A stretch of DNA of 64,000 nt, taken from contig NZ_SNZF01000018.1 of the NCBI RefSeq assembly GCF_004363725.1, forward strand, positions 1 to 64,000. The letters run 5' to 3'. Each line of letters starts with the position of its first letter. The stretch's first letter is position 1. Below, piece after piece: positions 43,369 to 52,844 of this stretch. The notes under the pieces were generated by a model, which was given only the letters and a program-made list of their open reading frames with translations, did not search any database and had not been told where the DNA came from. This DNA comes from Aquamicrobium defluvii. GTDB lineage: Bacteria; Pseudomonadota; Alphaproteobacteria; Rhizobiales; Rhizobiaceae. Position numbers and translations under genes: made by a program.

Positions 43369-44355
43369 ATGCCTGCGCGCCGGAACAGGGACGCCCCATC
43401 TGGTAGCTCCGTCCTCGCGCGTATTGTCGAGGGCAGCGCCGGTAAGAACACAATCCGGTTGCGCCAGCTGCGGCATTTCCTTGCAGCGGCGGACCAAGGG
43501 AGTTTCCGCAAGGCAGCAATCGCGCTCGCCATCAATGAATCGTCGGTCAGCCGCCAGATCCGCGACCTTGAGGATGAATTGGGTGCTTCTCTTTTCATAC
43601 GACATTCGGGCGGGGTGCGGCTGACAGTCGCCGGGCAGGAGTTTCTGCGCAGCGCCCGGCATGCCCTTCGGCAGATCGACATCGGCGTGACAAAAGTCGC
43701 TGCGGTTGGCCGGGCTGACCAGGGACTGCTCAAGGTCGGAATTTTCTCGTCGCTGGCGTCGGGGTTTCTGTTTGACCTCCTGCGGAAGTTCGGGAGGCAC
43801 CATCCGACGGTTCAGATCGACCTCATGGACGGAAATCCTGCCGAGCATGTCGCGGCTGTCCGGAAGCTGGACCTGGACATCGCCTTCATTACCGGAACCG
43901 CTCGCTGGGATGGCTGCGAAACGGAGCATCTCTGGTGCGAACGGGTCTTTGTCGTGCTGCCGACCGACCACCCGCTGGCTGCCAAAGCCCAACTCGGATG
44001 GCCTGATCTGACAGGTGAACGCTTCATCGTGAGCGATGTCGCACCGGGCCAGGAGATCCACGACTATCTGGTCGCTCACCTTGCCGGTCTCGGTCATCAC
44101 CCTGACATTCACTCCCAGCATGTGGGCCGCGACAACATCCTGTCGCTGGTCGCGGTCGGTCGTGGCCTCACCTTGACGAGCGAAGCCACCACCGTCGGGC
44201 AATTTCCGGGGATCGCATTCCGGCAACTGGCGGACGAAGTGTTGCCGTTCAGCGTGGTCTGGTCTGATCAAAACGATAACCCGGCCTGCCGACGCTTGTT
44301 GAGCATGGCTCGCGCGATGGGGAAAGCTTCTGTGCTGTCACAACCACCTCTCTGA
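43369..44355 (+). CDS. LysR-family transcriptional regulator
   Basis: 328 residues. After about 27 basic, poorly conserved residues comes the LysR HTH: TIRLRQLRHFLAAADQGSFRKAAIALAINESSVSRQIRDLEDELGASLFIRHSGGVRLT. A periplasmic-binding-like effector domain follows (LLKVGIFSSLASGFLFDLLRKFGRHHPTVQIDL onward). The true start may be later than 43369, because the first residues look like translated leader. It is divergent from tetR across a 250-bp gap. Neither a target operon nor a cofactor gene is adjacent; downstream 167 bases are gene-free before the convergent cargo operon. Confidence 0.9.
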   Translation: MPARRNRDAPSGSSVLARIVEGSAGKNTIRLRQLRHFLAAADQGSFRKAAIALAINESSVSRQIRDLEDELGASLFIRHSGGVRLTVAGQEFLRSARHALRQIDIGVTKVAAVGRADQGLLKVGIFSSLASGFLFDLLRKFGRHHPTVQIDLMDGNPAEHVAAVRKLDLDIAFITGTARWDGCETEHLWCERVFVVLPTDHPLAAKAQLGWPDLTGERFIVSDVAPGQEIHDYLVAHLAGLGHHPDIHSQHVGRDNILSLVAVGRGLTLTSEATTVGQFPGIAFRQLADEVLPFSVVWSDQNDNPACRRLLSMARAMGKASVLSQPPL

Positions 44356-44522
44356 GGATGGCAACCCTCGAAGCAAGAATGTCGTGGGGCTTTCCTCTGG
44401 CTCGCGTGCTCTCGAACAGCAACCACCTTCAGATCCGACGGATAGTCTCACCTCCGCCGGATGCGCGCCGCGATAGCCCAGGCGCTCGCCCCTTCGGACG
44501 ACATTTGCAGTGGAAACAACTA

Positions 44523-46643
44523 TCAGGAACCCCTGTTTCGATCATGACGTGCAGCGATCCACTGGCCGAGACTCTTCAATTCGGCCGCGCTGAAGCCCGT
44601 GGCCATCGCATCGGCAGCGCGCTGCATCATCGCCCGATCGTCCGGGGCCGTGGACTTCGCAGGCCAGGACGATCGAAAGTGCTCGCAGGCATGGCTGAAC
44701 CCGGCCGCCCAGTTCCGCATGGCCATCTGGCTGCGCCCGGACATTGCGGCCGTGAATTCCGCAGGCTTGTTCGCTTGGTCTACGCAGGCGTTCGCGCGCA
44801 TCAGGATCAGATCGGCGAAGCGCTGGATACTGTCCGGCGTCAGGTTTCCAATGGCGCTGCCGAGGATTTCGGGCAACCACCTGTTGGGCGCGATCACCTT
44901 CGGCGCGATGGTGACCGACATCAGGAACCCGTCGATCCAATCCGCCGTGATCGCCGAGCCCTTCACGAGGCGTGCCAGTTCGCCCTTCCGCTCCGGCTTT
45001 GGCGTACATGCCTCCGCCTCTTCCGCCCATTCCTCGAGCGTGGCGTCCGGATTCACGTCCGGGTCGTCGAATACCCATGCCTCGACTGTCTGGTCGTGGA
45101 CATCGGCCATGACCGGGATCCTCTTCAGATCGCGTCCTTCGAGGAGCGCCACAGCCGTGGCCGTGAAGCTGTTGGCGTCCGGGTGGTCGGCCGCCGTCAG
45201 CACATCGGCCGCCCGCGCGACAAGTCGCGCCCAGAAGTCGCGTCGGGTCTCGAGCCATCGCCACAGCGCCGAGTCCAGCGCGCGCGGGCTGTGGCGGCCC
45301 TCGAGCACCTCATGCGCATGATCGCTTTCCTCGAACCAGCTCTGGACGATCTCATGACGATCCCACCAGCCTTCGCTGGCATTGATCAGCTTGCCTCGCG
45401 CCTGCGCCGAGAGGTCGCGTATACGTTCCGACGCGGGCAAGGCAGAGATCATGGCTTCGGTCGTGACGGCTTCAGGTCGCAGCTTGTCGAGGCCGCAGAG
45501 TTCCGCCACCTCGATGAGTCCCGGGGCCGGGGGCAGCCCTGCTGCCAGGCCATCGGCCAGCGCCATGGCGAGGCTGCCTTCGAGCCAGGAGAGGGGCACC
45601 TTGACCGCGCCGGTTTCCTGGCTGATGCGGCTGATCAGCGCCTTCTGTTCGCTCGCCGACGTGCAGGGCACGGCATAGGCGTCCTTGACCCCGTGGCCCT
45701 GCTTGAAGAGCAGCATCGCGGTCTTGCGGCTTCCGCCCGATTGCAGCGCGATCATGAGGCTTTGCGCGCCGCCGCCATCGGGCAGTGTGGCCATGACCGA
45801 ATTGATGGTCCACGGCTTGGCTGATGCGCCGGTCACCAGGCCCGACCGCATGGCGAGTTTCAATGCCTTGTCCACCGAGGCGCGGGCCTCGTCCTGAGGC
45901 ATCCAGCTGCGCAGGATCACCATCTTGCCTGCAACCTCTTCCGACAGCGTGCCGGCGGTGGCGCGTTCGCTCAGCGCCCATGCAGCCGCAGCGCGGATCT
46001 GCGCTGACGGATCGAGCAGCCAGAAACATGCCAGCTTCACGTGGATCGGCTCCGATCGTCCAACCGACCATGCAATGACGTGCTGACGCATTGCCGACGG
46101 CATTGCCGGGAACGTCTCGGTCAGCGCTGCATGCAGCGCGAGCGCATCGCCCTCGGTCTGCTCGATCAGACTGCGGAACAGATCTTCCAGCGCCGCCTCC
46201 GCCGCGATAAAATCCTGCGGAGCAGGATCGGGCGCTGCGCGCATCATATCGGCGGAAGAAACCTCCAGAGATGCGGGTGCGGGCAGTCCGTTCCTCGTCC
46301 ATGCGCTTGCAAGAAGCAGGCGGTGGAAGGGGCTCAGGCGCCCCTGGCCAGAAGCCAGTTCGACCGCGTCCGCCACCGCCTCAAGAAAGGCATCGCCGCG
46401 CTTCTTTCGGTTCTCCTTGGCGATACGCGCGGCACTCAGTGCCGATGCCAGCAATTCGGTGAGTGGCTCCAGCTCCGGGGCACTCTCCTCCGTGGCGCAG
46501 AGCTTCGCGACCAGACGCCCACCCAATGCAGGCCGATGCAGCATCGTAAAGCTTGCGCGGTCGAGAATCTCGCCGCGCGCGTTATCATCGTCCCGCAGCC
46601 GCGACAGTTCCGCCAATGCTGTCTCGATCGGTCCTTCCGACAC
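44523..46643 (-). CDS. Unfamiliar 706-residue repeat protein with UPF0149/YecA-like C-terminus
   Basis: Almost entirely helical and acidic. The first two thirds look like degenerate HEAT/ARM-type repeats (for example CFWLLDPSAQIRAAAAWALSERA near 200-230). Near the C-terminus, ADWIDGFLMSVTIAPKVIAPNRWLPEILG (about 575-605) resembles the UPF0149/YecA core. No catalytic motif, signal or membrane segment is visible. It is the last gene of the minus-strand run WYL-helicase-methylase-ATPase, 89 bases after the DUF499 gene and in the same direction. It may be an undescribed accessory subunit of that defence system, or merely a neighbour. The pattern of a large, repeat-rich scaffold suggests a sensor or adaptor role; this is inference. 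Confidence 0.75.
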   Translation of the reverse strand: MSEGPIETALAELSRLRDDDNARGEILDRASFTMLHRPALGGRLVAKLCATEESAPELEPLTELLASALSAARIAKENRKKRGDAFLEAVADAVELASGQGRLSPFHRLLLASAWTRNGLPAPASLEVSSADMMRAAPDPAPQDFIAAEAALEDLFRSLIEQTEGDALALHAALTETFPAMPSAMRQHVIAWSVGRSEPIHVKLACFWLLDPSAQIRAAAAWALSERATAGTLSEEVAGKMVILRSWMPQDEARASVDKALKLAMRSGLVTGASAKPWTINSVMATLPDGGGAQSLMIALQSGGSRKTAMLLFKQGHGVKDAYAVPCTSASEQKALISRISQETGAVKVPLSWLEGSLAMALADGLAAGLPPAPGLIEVAELCGLDKLRPEAVTTEAMISALPASERIRDLSAQARGKLINASEGWWDRHEIVQSWFEESDHAHEVLEGRHSPRALDSALWRWLETRRDFWARLVARAADVLTAADHPDANSFTATAVALLEGRDLKRIPVMADVHDQTVEAWVFDDPDVNPDATLEEWAEEAEACTPKPERKGELARLVKGSAITADWIDGFLMSVTIAPKVIAPNRWLPEILGSAIGNLTPDSIQRFADLILMRANACVDQANKPAEFTAAMSGRSQMAMRNWAAGFSHACEHFRSSWPAKSTAPDDRAMMQRAADAMATGFSAAELKSLGQWIAARHDRNRGS

Positions 46644-46732
46644 GTATCCCTACTTTCTGAATCACGCCACCGCTGCCGTGGCCAATTTGTACCATCATTC
46701 TTACCTGCGGGACGACGAGCAACCCATCTCGA

Positions 46733-49700
46733 CTATTCGACCGACTTTTCGATGAACCCGAGTGTGTTGGCGTTTTCGACCAGCGTTCTGACCTTTGCCC
46801 GATCGAGGCCAGAAGGGACCTCGGCTTCGATTTCGAGCCTCAACTTCACATCGCTACCGGGAATGATGGTGAGTTGTTCGACGATGGCCTCAACGATCTG
46901 GTGCATGTCCCGCGCCGGCCTCTCGGCAGATACCATCACCGTTCCGGCAAATCGGGTCGGCCTCTTTTCCGTGGTGGTGGATTCTGATGTACCGCCGGTG
47001 TTCTGGCTACCGCTAGTTTCCCCTGAGGTCTCGGTCGCCTCGTCGGGATTACCGGTCGGCTCAGGCGGCACTGGCGACGGTCTATGTGTTTCCGCAACAT
47101 CCGGTTTCACAATAATGCTGTCGCTATCGATGACCACAACGGCGTTGCCAGCGTGTGAGATCGCGAGACCCAGATAGGTGCCTGTCTTCTCGTCCCACCG
47201 CTCGGCATAGGCAAAGGGGCCGGGCAGAATGCCGCTCACGGCAGCCTGCACGGCCTTGATCAGCACCTCCTGGCTTTTGATGCGCGGAAGATAGATGTAG
47301 CGATTGAGAAACTCTCGCAGTTCCTTCAGGGACAGATGGGGCTTGCCGTTCCAGATGTATTTCTGGAGATCACGGTCGAGGCGAGACGGCCCCAGTTCCA
47401 CGAGCAAGCCTTCTTCGGCGACCAGCTTCTTGCTGGCGCGCGCCAGCAGCCCGTCCTGCGCCGGAATTTTGCCCGACACCCATTCCCAGTCAGCCTGGGC
47501 GCTCTCCTGGGTCGGATAGTGCAGATAGCACCATGCCTCTTTCAGGCGCGTCTTCATCGTCTCGTTGGCCTCCGACAGTTGTGTCTTGGCCAGCGCACTG
47601 TCGCTCTGGGTGAGGTTGAGCCGCTCGGTGTCACGGACGATCTCGCCCCAGGCAAGGGAGGCGCGCACGGCATCCTTCAGATTATCGAGTTGCCGACTTT
47701 CCGCAGCGATGAATACCAGCATGTTGCGATAGACGCGCGGCGTGCTGCCGCGCTGCATCAAGATGTCTTTCGCCTCGACCAGCGCGTCCGAACCGTCGCG
47801 CCCGTTATGCGGATGCTGGACCCCCAGCACAACGGCACGCACGCCGCCCGCCTCATCGGGGACTTCGGCTGACGAGGCCGGCGCGACCTGAACCGCGTCG
47901 AAATGCCCGCGATCGGCGAGGCCATTTACATATTTCCCGAGTTCCGCGTCGATTGTCACATCGACCAGTGCCGCTTCAATCTGTGCCGCCTTATCCGCTG
48001 CGATACGGTTGAGGCTCGCCGACATCGAGTACCAGTAGCGGCCAAGATCGGCGTGCATGAACTTCGCCTGGTTGGTCAACCGCCGCAGTGCATCGCCGAA
48101 GATCGCCGGACGCTCGCCCGGCTGCACGACCCCGAGATTGATCTGCTTGTCGTCGAGGCCGGTATTCTGCTGCTGGTGCGTCGGAGCTGTGCCCATGAAG
48201 ATCGTGCGCGCAACGCGCCGAGTCGCCGAATAGCGGTTCAGGTTCGGTGCCGACTGGTCGATCTTGTATGGCGTGGATGCCGTGCCATCGACATCGCCGG
48301 CGATGATCGACTGCCAGGTCACGTCGAGATAATGCAGCAACTCCGGCTCAACGCGCGGCGAACTGACCGACACGCTGCCGGGCATGATCATCACCGAGGG
48401 GTCACCGCTCATCCAAAGCTCGTGAATGGCCTGCGCCATCAGGCGCAACACGCCGCGTGTGCGCTGGAATTTTTCCAGCGATCCCCAACTCGTATAAAGC
48501 TGATCGAACAGTTCGGGATGGATCGGATAGGCTTTTTCCAGCTTGCGCCGGTAATCTTCGTCGGCACAACCCTGCGGGAAGTCGTTGGCGTTTTCCCGGT
48601 ACAGCTTGGCGAACTGCTTCAGCGTGTTGTCGCGGTGATGGAACTTGTCGCCGGGGATTTCCTTGAACAGCCGCCGCCGGACGATCTCATAGCTTTCTTC
48701 CTGGCTTGCCGGTCGCCATGAGGACTCCACGCGGCTGAAGGTCTGCTTGAGGCGGGCAAGTGCTTCTTGCCCACCTTCGCCGCCGACCTCGATCTGCGAC
48801 GCTGGCAAGGACGCCACCAGCAGAGTGCCGGGGCTGGCCTTGACCGCCTCGGTCAGCGACTGGACGAAAGACAGGTTCGCGTCGAACGAACCGGACGGCA
48901 GCCCCTCGACCTTGTAGATCTGCCGCAGATAGGCGACCCATTCGTCGATCAGGATCAGGCAGGGCGCGTATGTCTTGAAGAGCGCCTCAAGCAGGTTCGA
49001 GCCCGGCGCAATGCCGCTGGCGTCATTCTCCGCCACCATGTCGAAGCCTTCCGGCCCGCCAAGCTGCCATGCCAATTCGCCCCAGGTCGTGCGGATCTTC
49101 CGGCCACCCTCGGCGTTCAGCACGTCTTGCGGTCCCCGCGACGTGCCGACCAGCACCGCGCGGCGGATAGCCTTCGGAACGCTCAGCCCCTGCTTGTCGA
49201 GCAACTGGTCCAGCCCCGACAAGTCCTGAACCGGCGTCGGCCCCGCCATGTGGTAAAGCGCCAACATCGAGTGTGTCTTGCCGCCGCCGAAATTCGTTTG
49301 CAACTCGACCACCGGATCCCCGCCAGCACCCGCAAGGCGCTTGGCCGCGCCGATTAGCAGCGTGCTCAATCCTTCGGTCAGATAGGTCCGGCTGAAAAAC
49401 TGCTTCGGATCGCGATACTCGGCCGGCGCGCTGCCCGTATGCACCTTGGCGAGGTCGGCCGCGAACTCGGCCTGCTGGAACTCCCCCGTCGCCACATCCT
49501 GGTGCGGCTCGACCACCTCGCGCCACGGCAGCAGGCCCGCCACCGTCTCGACCGAGATTTCCAGCCGCTGGCTTTTGCGCCGCTCCTCGTTGCGCGCCAG
49601 TTCGGTGAATTTCGTGCGCAGGATGGTGTCGCGCATCTTGCCGATCTCGGCGGCGACCTCTCCGGCGCTGATCGCTTCCATCAGGCGGCGCATGCTGTCC

Positions 49701-50032
49701 AGCGCGCGCTCGGCATCGTCATAGGTGAACGGCTCGTTGTGCGAGAGCTTGTTGCGCACATCCAGCAGCTCGGACACATAGGACCGCTCCGGGTGCCCGA
49801 GGACCGTGGCGAACGCCTCCTTCCAGAAGGCCATCATGGTCTTGAGCAAGCCCTGCTGGTCCCAGCCCACATTCCCGGTCGAGTTCGGGCGCAACCCCTG
49901 AACGCGCTGGACCACCTCAAGCTGCCAATGCCCCTTGATCGCGGTTTCCAGCCGCTTCTCGACAAAGGGGATCAGCGCCGTCGGGATCAGTTCCATCCCC
50001 TCGAATACATATTGCCGCGTGCTTTTGGCCAT
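46733..50032 (-). CDS. Swt1-type HEPN plus DUF499 ATPase (Hma system ATPase)
   Basis: 1099 residues. N-terminal Swt1-like HEPN domain (about 1-125) with an intact Rx4H motif RNKLSH at 93-98. Then DUF499: Walker A QTNFGGGKTHSMLALYHMAG near 245-264, Walker B CLILIDEWVAYLRQIY near 360. An acidic Thr/Ser-rich linker (about 985-1030) separates a small C-terminal domain (FAGTVMVSAERPARDMHQIVEAIVEQLTIIPG). The DUF499 ATPase next to a DUF1156 methylase and an SNF2-like helicase is the Hma arrangement predicted by PADLOC. The HEPN motif suggests RNase or toxin activity linked to the ATPase. It starts 13 bases after the methylase stop. Confidence 0.88.
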   Translation of the reverse strand: MAKSTRQYVFEGMELIPTALIPFVEKRLETAIKGHWQLEVVQRVQGLRPNSTGNVGWDQQGLLKTMMAFWKEAFATVLGHPERSYVSELLDVRNKLSHNEPFTYDDAERALDSMRRLMEAISAGEVAAEIGKMRDTILRTKFTELARNEERRKSQRLEISVETVAGLLPWREVVEPHQDVATGEFQQAEFAADLAKVHTGSAPAEYRDPKQFFSRTYLTEGLSTLLIGAAKRLAGAGGDPVVELQTNFGGGKTHSMLALYHMAGPTPVQDLSGLDQLLDKQGLSVPKAIRRAVLVGTSRGPQDVLNAEGGRKIRTTWGELAWQLGGPEGFDMVAENDASGIAPGSNLLEALFKTYAPCLILIDEWVAYLRQIYKVEGLPSGSFDANLSFVQSLTEAVKASPGTLLVASLPASQIEVGGEGGQEALARLKQTFSRVESSWRPASQEESYEIVRRRLFKEIPGDKFHHRDNTLKQFAKLYRENANDFPQGCADEDYRRKLEKAYPIHPELFDQLYTSWGSLEKFQRTRGVLRLMAQAIHELWMSGDPSVMIMPGSVSVSSPRVEPELLHYLDVTWQSIIAGDVDGTASTPYKIDQSAPNLNRYSATRRVARTIFMGTAPTHQQQNTGLDDKQINLGVVQPGERPAIFGDALRRLTNQAKFMHADLGRYWYSMSASLNRIAADKAAQIEAALVDVTIDAELGKYVNGLADRGHFDAVQVAPASSAEVPDEAGGVRAVVLGVQHPHNGRDGSDALVEAKDILMQRGSTPRVYRNMLVFIAAESRQLDNLKDAVRASLAWGEIVRDTERLNLTQSDSALAKTQLSEANETMKTRLKEAWCYLHYPTQESAQADWEWVSGKIPAQDGLLARASKKLVAEEGLLVELGPSRLDRDLQKYIWNGKPHLSLKELREFLNRYIYLPRIKSQEVLIKAVQAAVSGILPGPFAYAERWDEKTGTYLGLAISHAGNAVVVIDSDSIIVKPDVAETHRPSPVPPEPTGNPDEATETSGETSGSQNTGGTSESTTTEKRPTRFAGTVMVSAERPARDMHQIVEAIVEQLTIIPGSDVKLRLEIEAEVPSGLDRAKVRTLVENANTLGFIEKSVE

Positions 50033-50045
50033 GTTCTGGCTCCCC

Positions 50046-52844
50046 TCAGAATCCCATACGGATCTGGCGATCCCCGCTTGTGTCGTGAATGCCCGCAGCC
50101 GCCTTCGTCAGTTCGGCCCAGTCGGCGATCAGGGCGTTGTAGGCCGTGGCCTCCTTCGCATCCTTCCGCTTGTTCGCGCTGATGTCGTAAAGGCAATAGG
50201 CTAGGTCTTTCACCGCCTCGGCCTGGCTGCCGATCTTTTTCAGCAACACGGCGGCATCGTGCGAGATGCCGTCCCGCTCATGCGCCTTGACGAGGTGCTG
50301 GAGGCATTCCCACACCGTCAGGTGGCCGTCGCTCTCCGGCTCCCAATCCTCGGCAAGTTCGTCGCGGGTCAGGATGCGGACCTTGCCTGCCGCGCTTTCG
50401 ACGATTCCGGCGTGCTTGACGCTTTCGACCGAAATGCCGCGCGCGCGGGCGAGGTTGTCGGCCACGCCGTAATCCCCCTTGCCGTTGCCGTTCTGCTGGA
50501 ACCAGGTGATGGCAAAGCGGGACTCAGAATCGAACTCGCCCTCGATGCCGCCGAGATATTCGTCCAGTTCCCGGTTGATCAGTTGCAGCGCGGTCTTGAC
50601 GCTCATCGGGCTGTCGTCGGATTCCAGCACGGCCCGGTAGCGCGAGAACACGCCCATGCCGGGGCCGATGGCCGATTGCGGCATGTCGGCGGGGGCGATG
50701 TTGGCGGCCTGAAGCTCGGCGATGGCCGGGGGCAGTTCGCGCCTCAACGCGCGGATGAACTCGGCCCGGGTGATGACCTCGGCGGAGGCCTCCTTCTTGC
50801 GGCAGACAAGCACGACCGAGTTGGCGAGGGCGTTGGTGCCCGCGGCGATCATCCGGTTCGCCATTTCGGTGCGCATCGGCCATGTGCCGACGACGGCATA
50901 ACCGGCCTCGACCACGGCTTGCAGAAAGGTTGCCCAGCCGGTGGAACTGATGCCTTCTTGGTCTATCTCGCTCTGCTTGAATGCGTAATAGATCGAGGCG
51001 GGGAAGGCATCAGACGACTGTTGCGCCATATTTGCGATAGCTTTTCCCATGCCGTCCATGAAAAATGCCTCGGCCGCATCTCTGCCGCCATGCCGATATG
51101 GCGTCGCGACGAGTTCCTCAGCCTTGGGGGTTGCTAGCACCCCGAAAATATCTGGATAAACTGGGCGAAGCGCGGGCTTTAGCCAACAGAAGAAAAAGTC
51201 CGAAAGATCGGCATAGCCGATATTATCATAGTAAGGTGGATCAGTCGAAATAACCGTCCCAACGGGGTAGTCAACCGTTTGAGCGTCGTGGTTTCGCTCT
51301 AGTCCATCTGCACGAGGGCTGAAGCGTTCAATGACTTTGACGATACTGCCAAGGCTTGTTCGGTAATCTCCAGCGGCATCGGCGAATGCATTGTTCTCGC
51401 CAAAGTCCCACAGCATCGGGATGGCCTGTCGGCCAAACAAGTTCCGAACTTGTGTCTTCGATGACTCCCAACGGCAAAGTGAGTTTTGAATATCAGACAG
51501 GCGGCTAACGCCAAAACCCAGATACACGCTCACCGCCTCGGCATAGGCTTTTGCGCCCTTGCCGCCGTCGCGGAGCGGGGTTTCGTCGGGGGGCATCCCG
51601 GCGGCGAGGGCGTCGGCCTGAACCTGCGCCCGCGCCTCATGCACCAGATCGCTGAACGTGTTCAACGCGACAAGCTGGCGGTTGGTGAACAGTTTTCCGA
51701 ACGTATCAAGTCCGTAATCCACCGTCCAGAAATTGCGCGGATCGCTCGGCAGGGGCGTTTCCGGCGACCATTCCGGCTTGGCGGAAAGCGCCAGTTCGGC
51801 ATGATCGGCCTTCGGTTCGACATAGGCGCGGCTGCGGTTGCCCTCGGCCACGATGGCAATCAGGGTCTGCCCCATTTGGCCGGCCTTGCCCTTGGCTTTC
51901 ACATAGTCCGGCGTGATTGCCGTATCCGAGATGATGCAACGGAAGTTGGCTCCACGACCGGCCTTGGTGCCCTCTTTCGCCGCCGCAAGCTCGGCCTTCG
52001 TTCCGCCCTGCCGGATGCGATAGCTGATGGTCTTGGCGTGACGGTCCACGACGGGCTCGACCCAAGCCTCGCGTCCGGCCTTGGAACTCAGCAGAAAGCT
52101 CGATGCAATCGGCACCTGCACATCCGCGAATGCCGGGTCTGGGCTCGGCACCGTCCGCGCCCAGATCCAGGCGATCACCGTCGCCTTTCCTCCTCCATAC
52201 TCCTTTGGCAGGTCCACCTGCGGGTAAAGATGCCCGATACGCTCCCACGCCTTCTCGCGCATCCATTCGCCGTAATATTTCACATCCTCGGCCAGCCCCT
52301 CGGCGTTGCGATAGAACGACCGTTCCTTGATGCCGGGGTGGATCGGGGGCATGTCCTTGAACTTCGGTGGGATCTCGATCATCGCCTTGCCGATCATCAC
52401 CGCCACCGGGTTCAGGTCGGACCCATAGGCCGGCAGGCCCAGCCGCTGCGCCTCGAGCGGGATCGACCCGCCGCCCGAGAACGGGTCATAGACCGGCGGC
52501 AGCACCCCGCCGCACGAGCGTCGGATTTCCGCCCGCGCGCGTTCCAGCACCTCCTCGTTGGTCGAGTTCTCCCATTTCACCAGGTCCTCGATGATGGCAA
52601 ACAGCCGCTGCCGCTCGCGCTCCTGATCCTCATGGGTGGGGAACTGGTCGGGGAGGCTGGAGGGATCGTCCACCAGCTGCGCAAACAGCACCGCCCGGCA
52701 CGCCGCCAACGGCCGCCGCGCCCACCACAGATGCAGGGTGGAGGGGTGCCCATGCCGGATCGACTTCTCCCGAGCCGAGGCGGCGTTGATGGCCTCGAGC
52801 GGGATGGCGACTTCGATCAGTTTCTTCTTGTAGGGTTGGGTCAT
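50046..52844 (-). CDS. DUF1156 DNA methyltransferase (Hma system methylase)
   Basis: 932 residues. N-terminal DUF1156 (KKKLIEVAIPLEAINAASAREKSIRHGHPSTLHLWWARRPLAACRAVLFAQLVDDP). SAM-binding motif YDPFSGGGSIPLEAQRLG at about 119-136; catalytic STDPPYYDNIGYADLSDFFFCWLKPAL near 531-556. A large insert separates the two motifs, as in related defence methylases. It modifies DNA to mark self or acts within the defence complex. Four-base overlap with the helicase gene upstream and 13 bases to the ATPase gene show a single operon. Full length, no frameshift. Confidence 0.92.
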   Translation of the reverse strand: MTQPYKKKLIEVAIPLEAINAASAREKSIRHGHPSTLHLWWARRPLAACRAVLFAQLVDDPSSLPDQFPTHEDQERERQRLFAIIEDLVKWENSTNEEVLERARAEIRRSCGGVLPPVYDPFSGGGSIPLEAQRLGLPAYGSDLNPVAVMIGKAMIEIPPKFKDMPPIHPGIKERSFYRNAEGLAEDVKYYGEWMREKAWERIGHLYPQVDLPKEYGGGKATVIAWIWARTVPSPDPAFADVQVPIASSFLLSSKAGREAWVEPVVDRHAKTISYRIRQGGTKAELAAAKEGTKAGRGANFRCIISDTAITPDYVKAKGKAGQMGQTLIAIVAEGNRSRAYVEPKADHAELALSAKPEWSPETPLPSDPRNFWTVDYGLDTFGKLFTNRQLVALNTFSDLVHEARAQVQADALAAGMPPDETPLRDGGKGAKAYAEAVSVYLGFGVSRLSDIQNSLCRWESSKTQVRNLFGRQAIPMLWDFGENNAFADAAGDYRTSLGSIVKVIERFSPRADGLERNHDAQTVDYPVGTVISTDPPYYDNIGYADLSDFFFCWLKPALRPVYPDIFGVLATPKAEELVATPYRHGGRDAAEAFFMDGMGKAIANMAQQSSDAFPASIYYAFKQSEIDQEGISSTGWATFLQAVVEAGYAVVGTWPMRTEMANRMIAAGTNALANSVVLVCRKKEASAEVITRAEFIRALRRELPPAIAELQAANIAPADMPQSAIGPGMGVFSRYRAVLESDDSPMSVKTALQLINRELDEYLGGIEGEFDSESRFAITWFQQNGNGKGDYGVADNLARARGISVESVKHAGIVESAAGKVRILTRDELAEDWEPESDGHLTVWECLQHLVKAHERDGISHDAAVLLKKIGSQAEAVKDLAYCLYDISANKRKDAKEATAYNALIADWAELTKAAAGIHDTSGDRQIRMGF

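Noticed and set aside
43087..44271. 394-residue minus-strand frame across the tetR/lysR gap and lysR
   Set aside because: Overlaps the tetR start, the operator and the whole lysR gene; no conserved features.
46041..47177. 378-residue plus-strand frame opposite the UPF0149-like and DUF499 genes
   Set aside because: Antisense shadow bridging two minus-strand genes.
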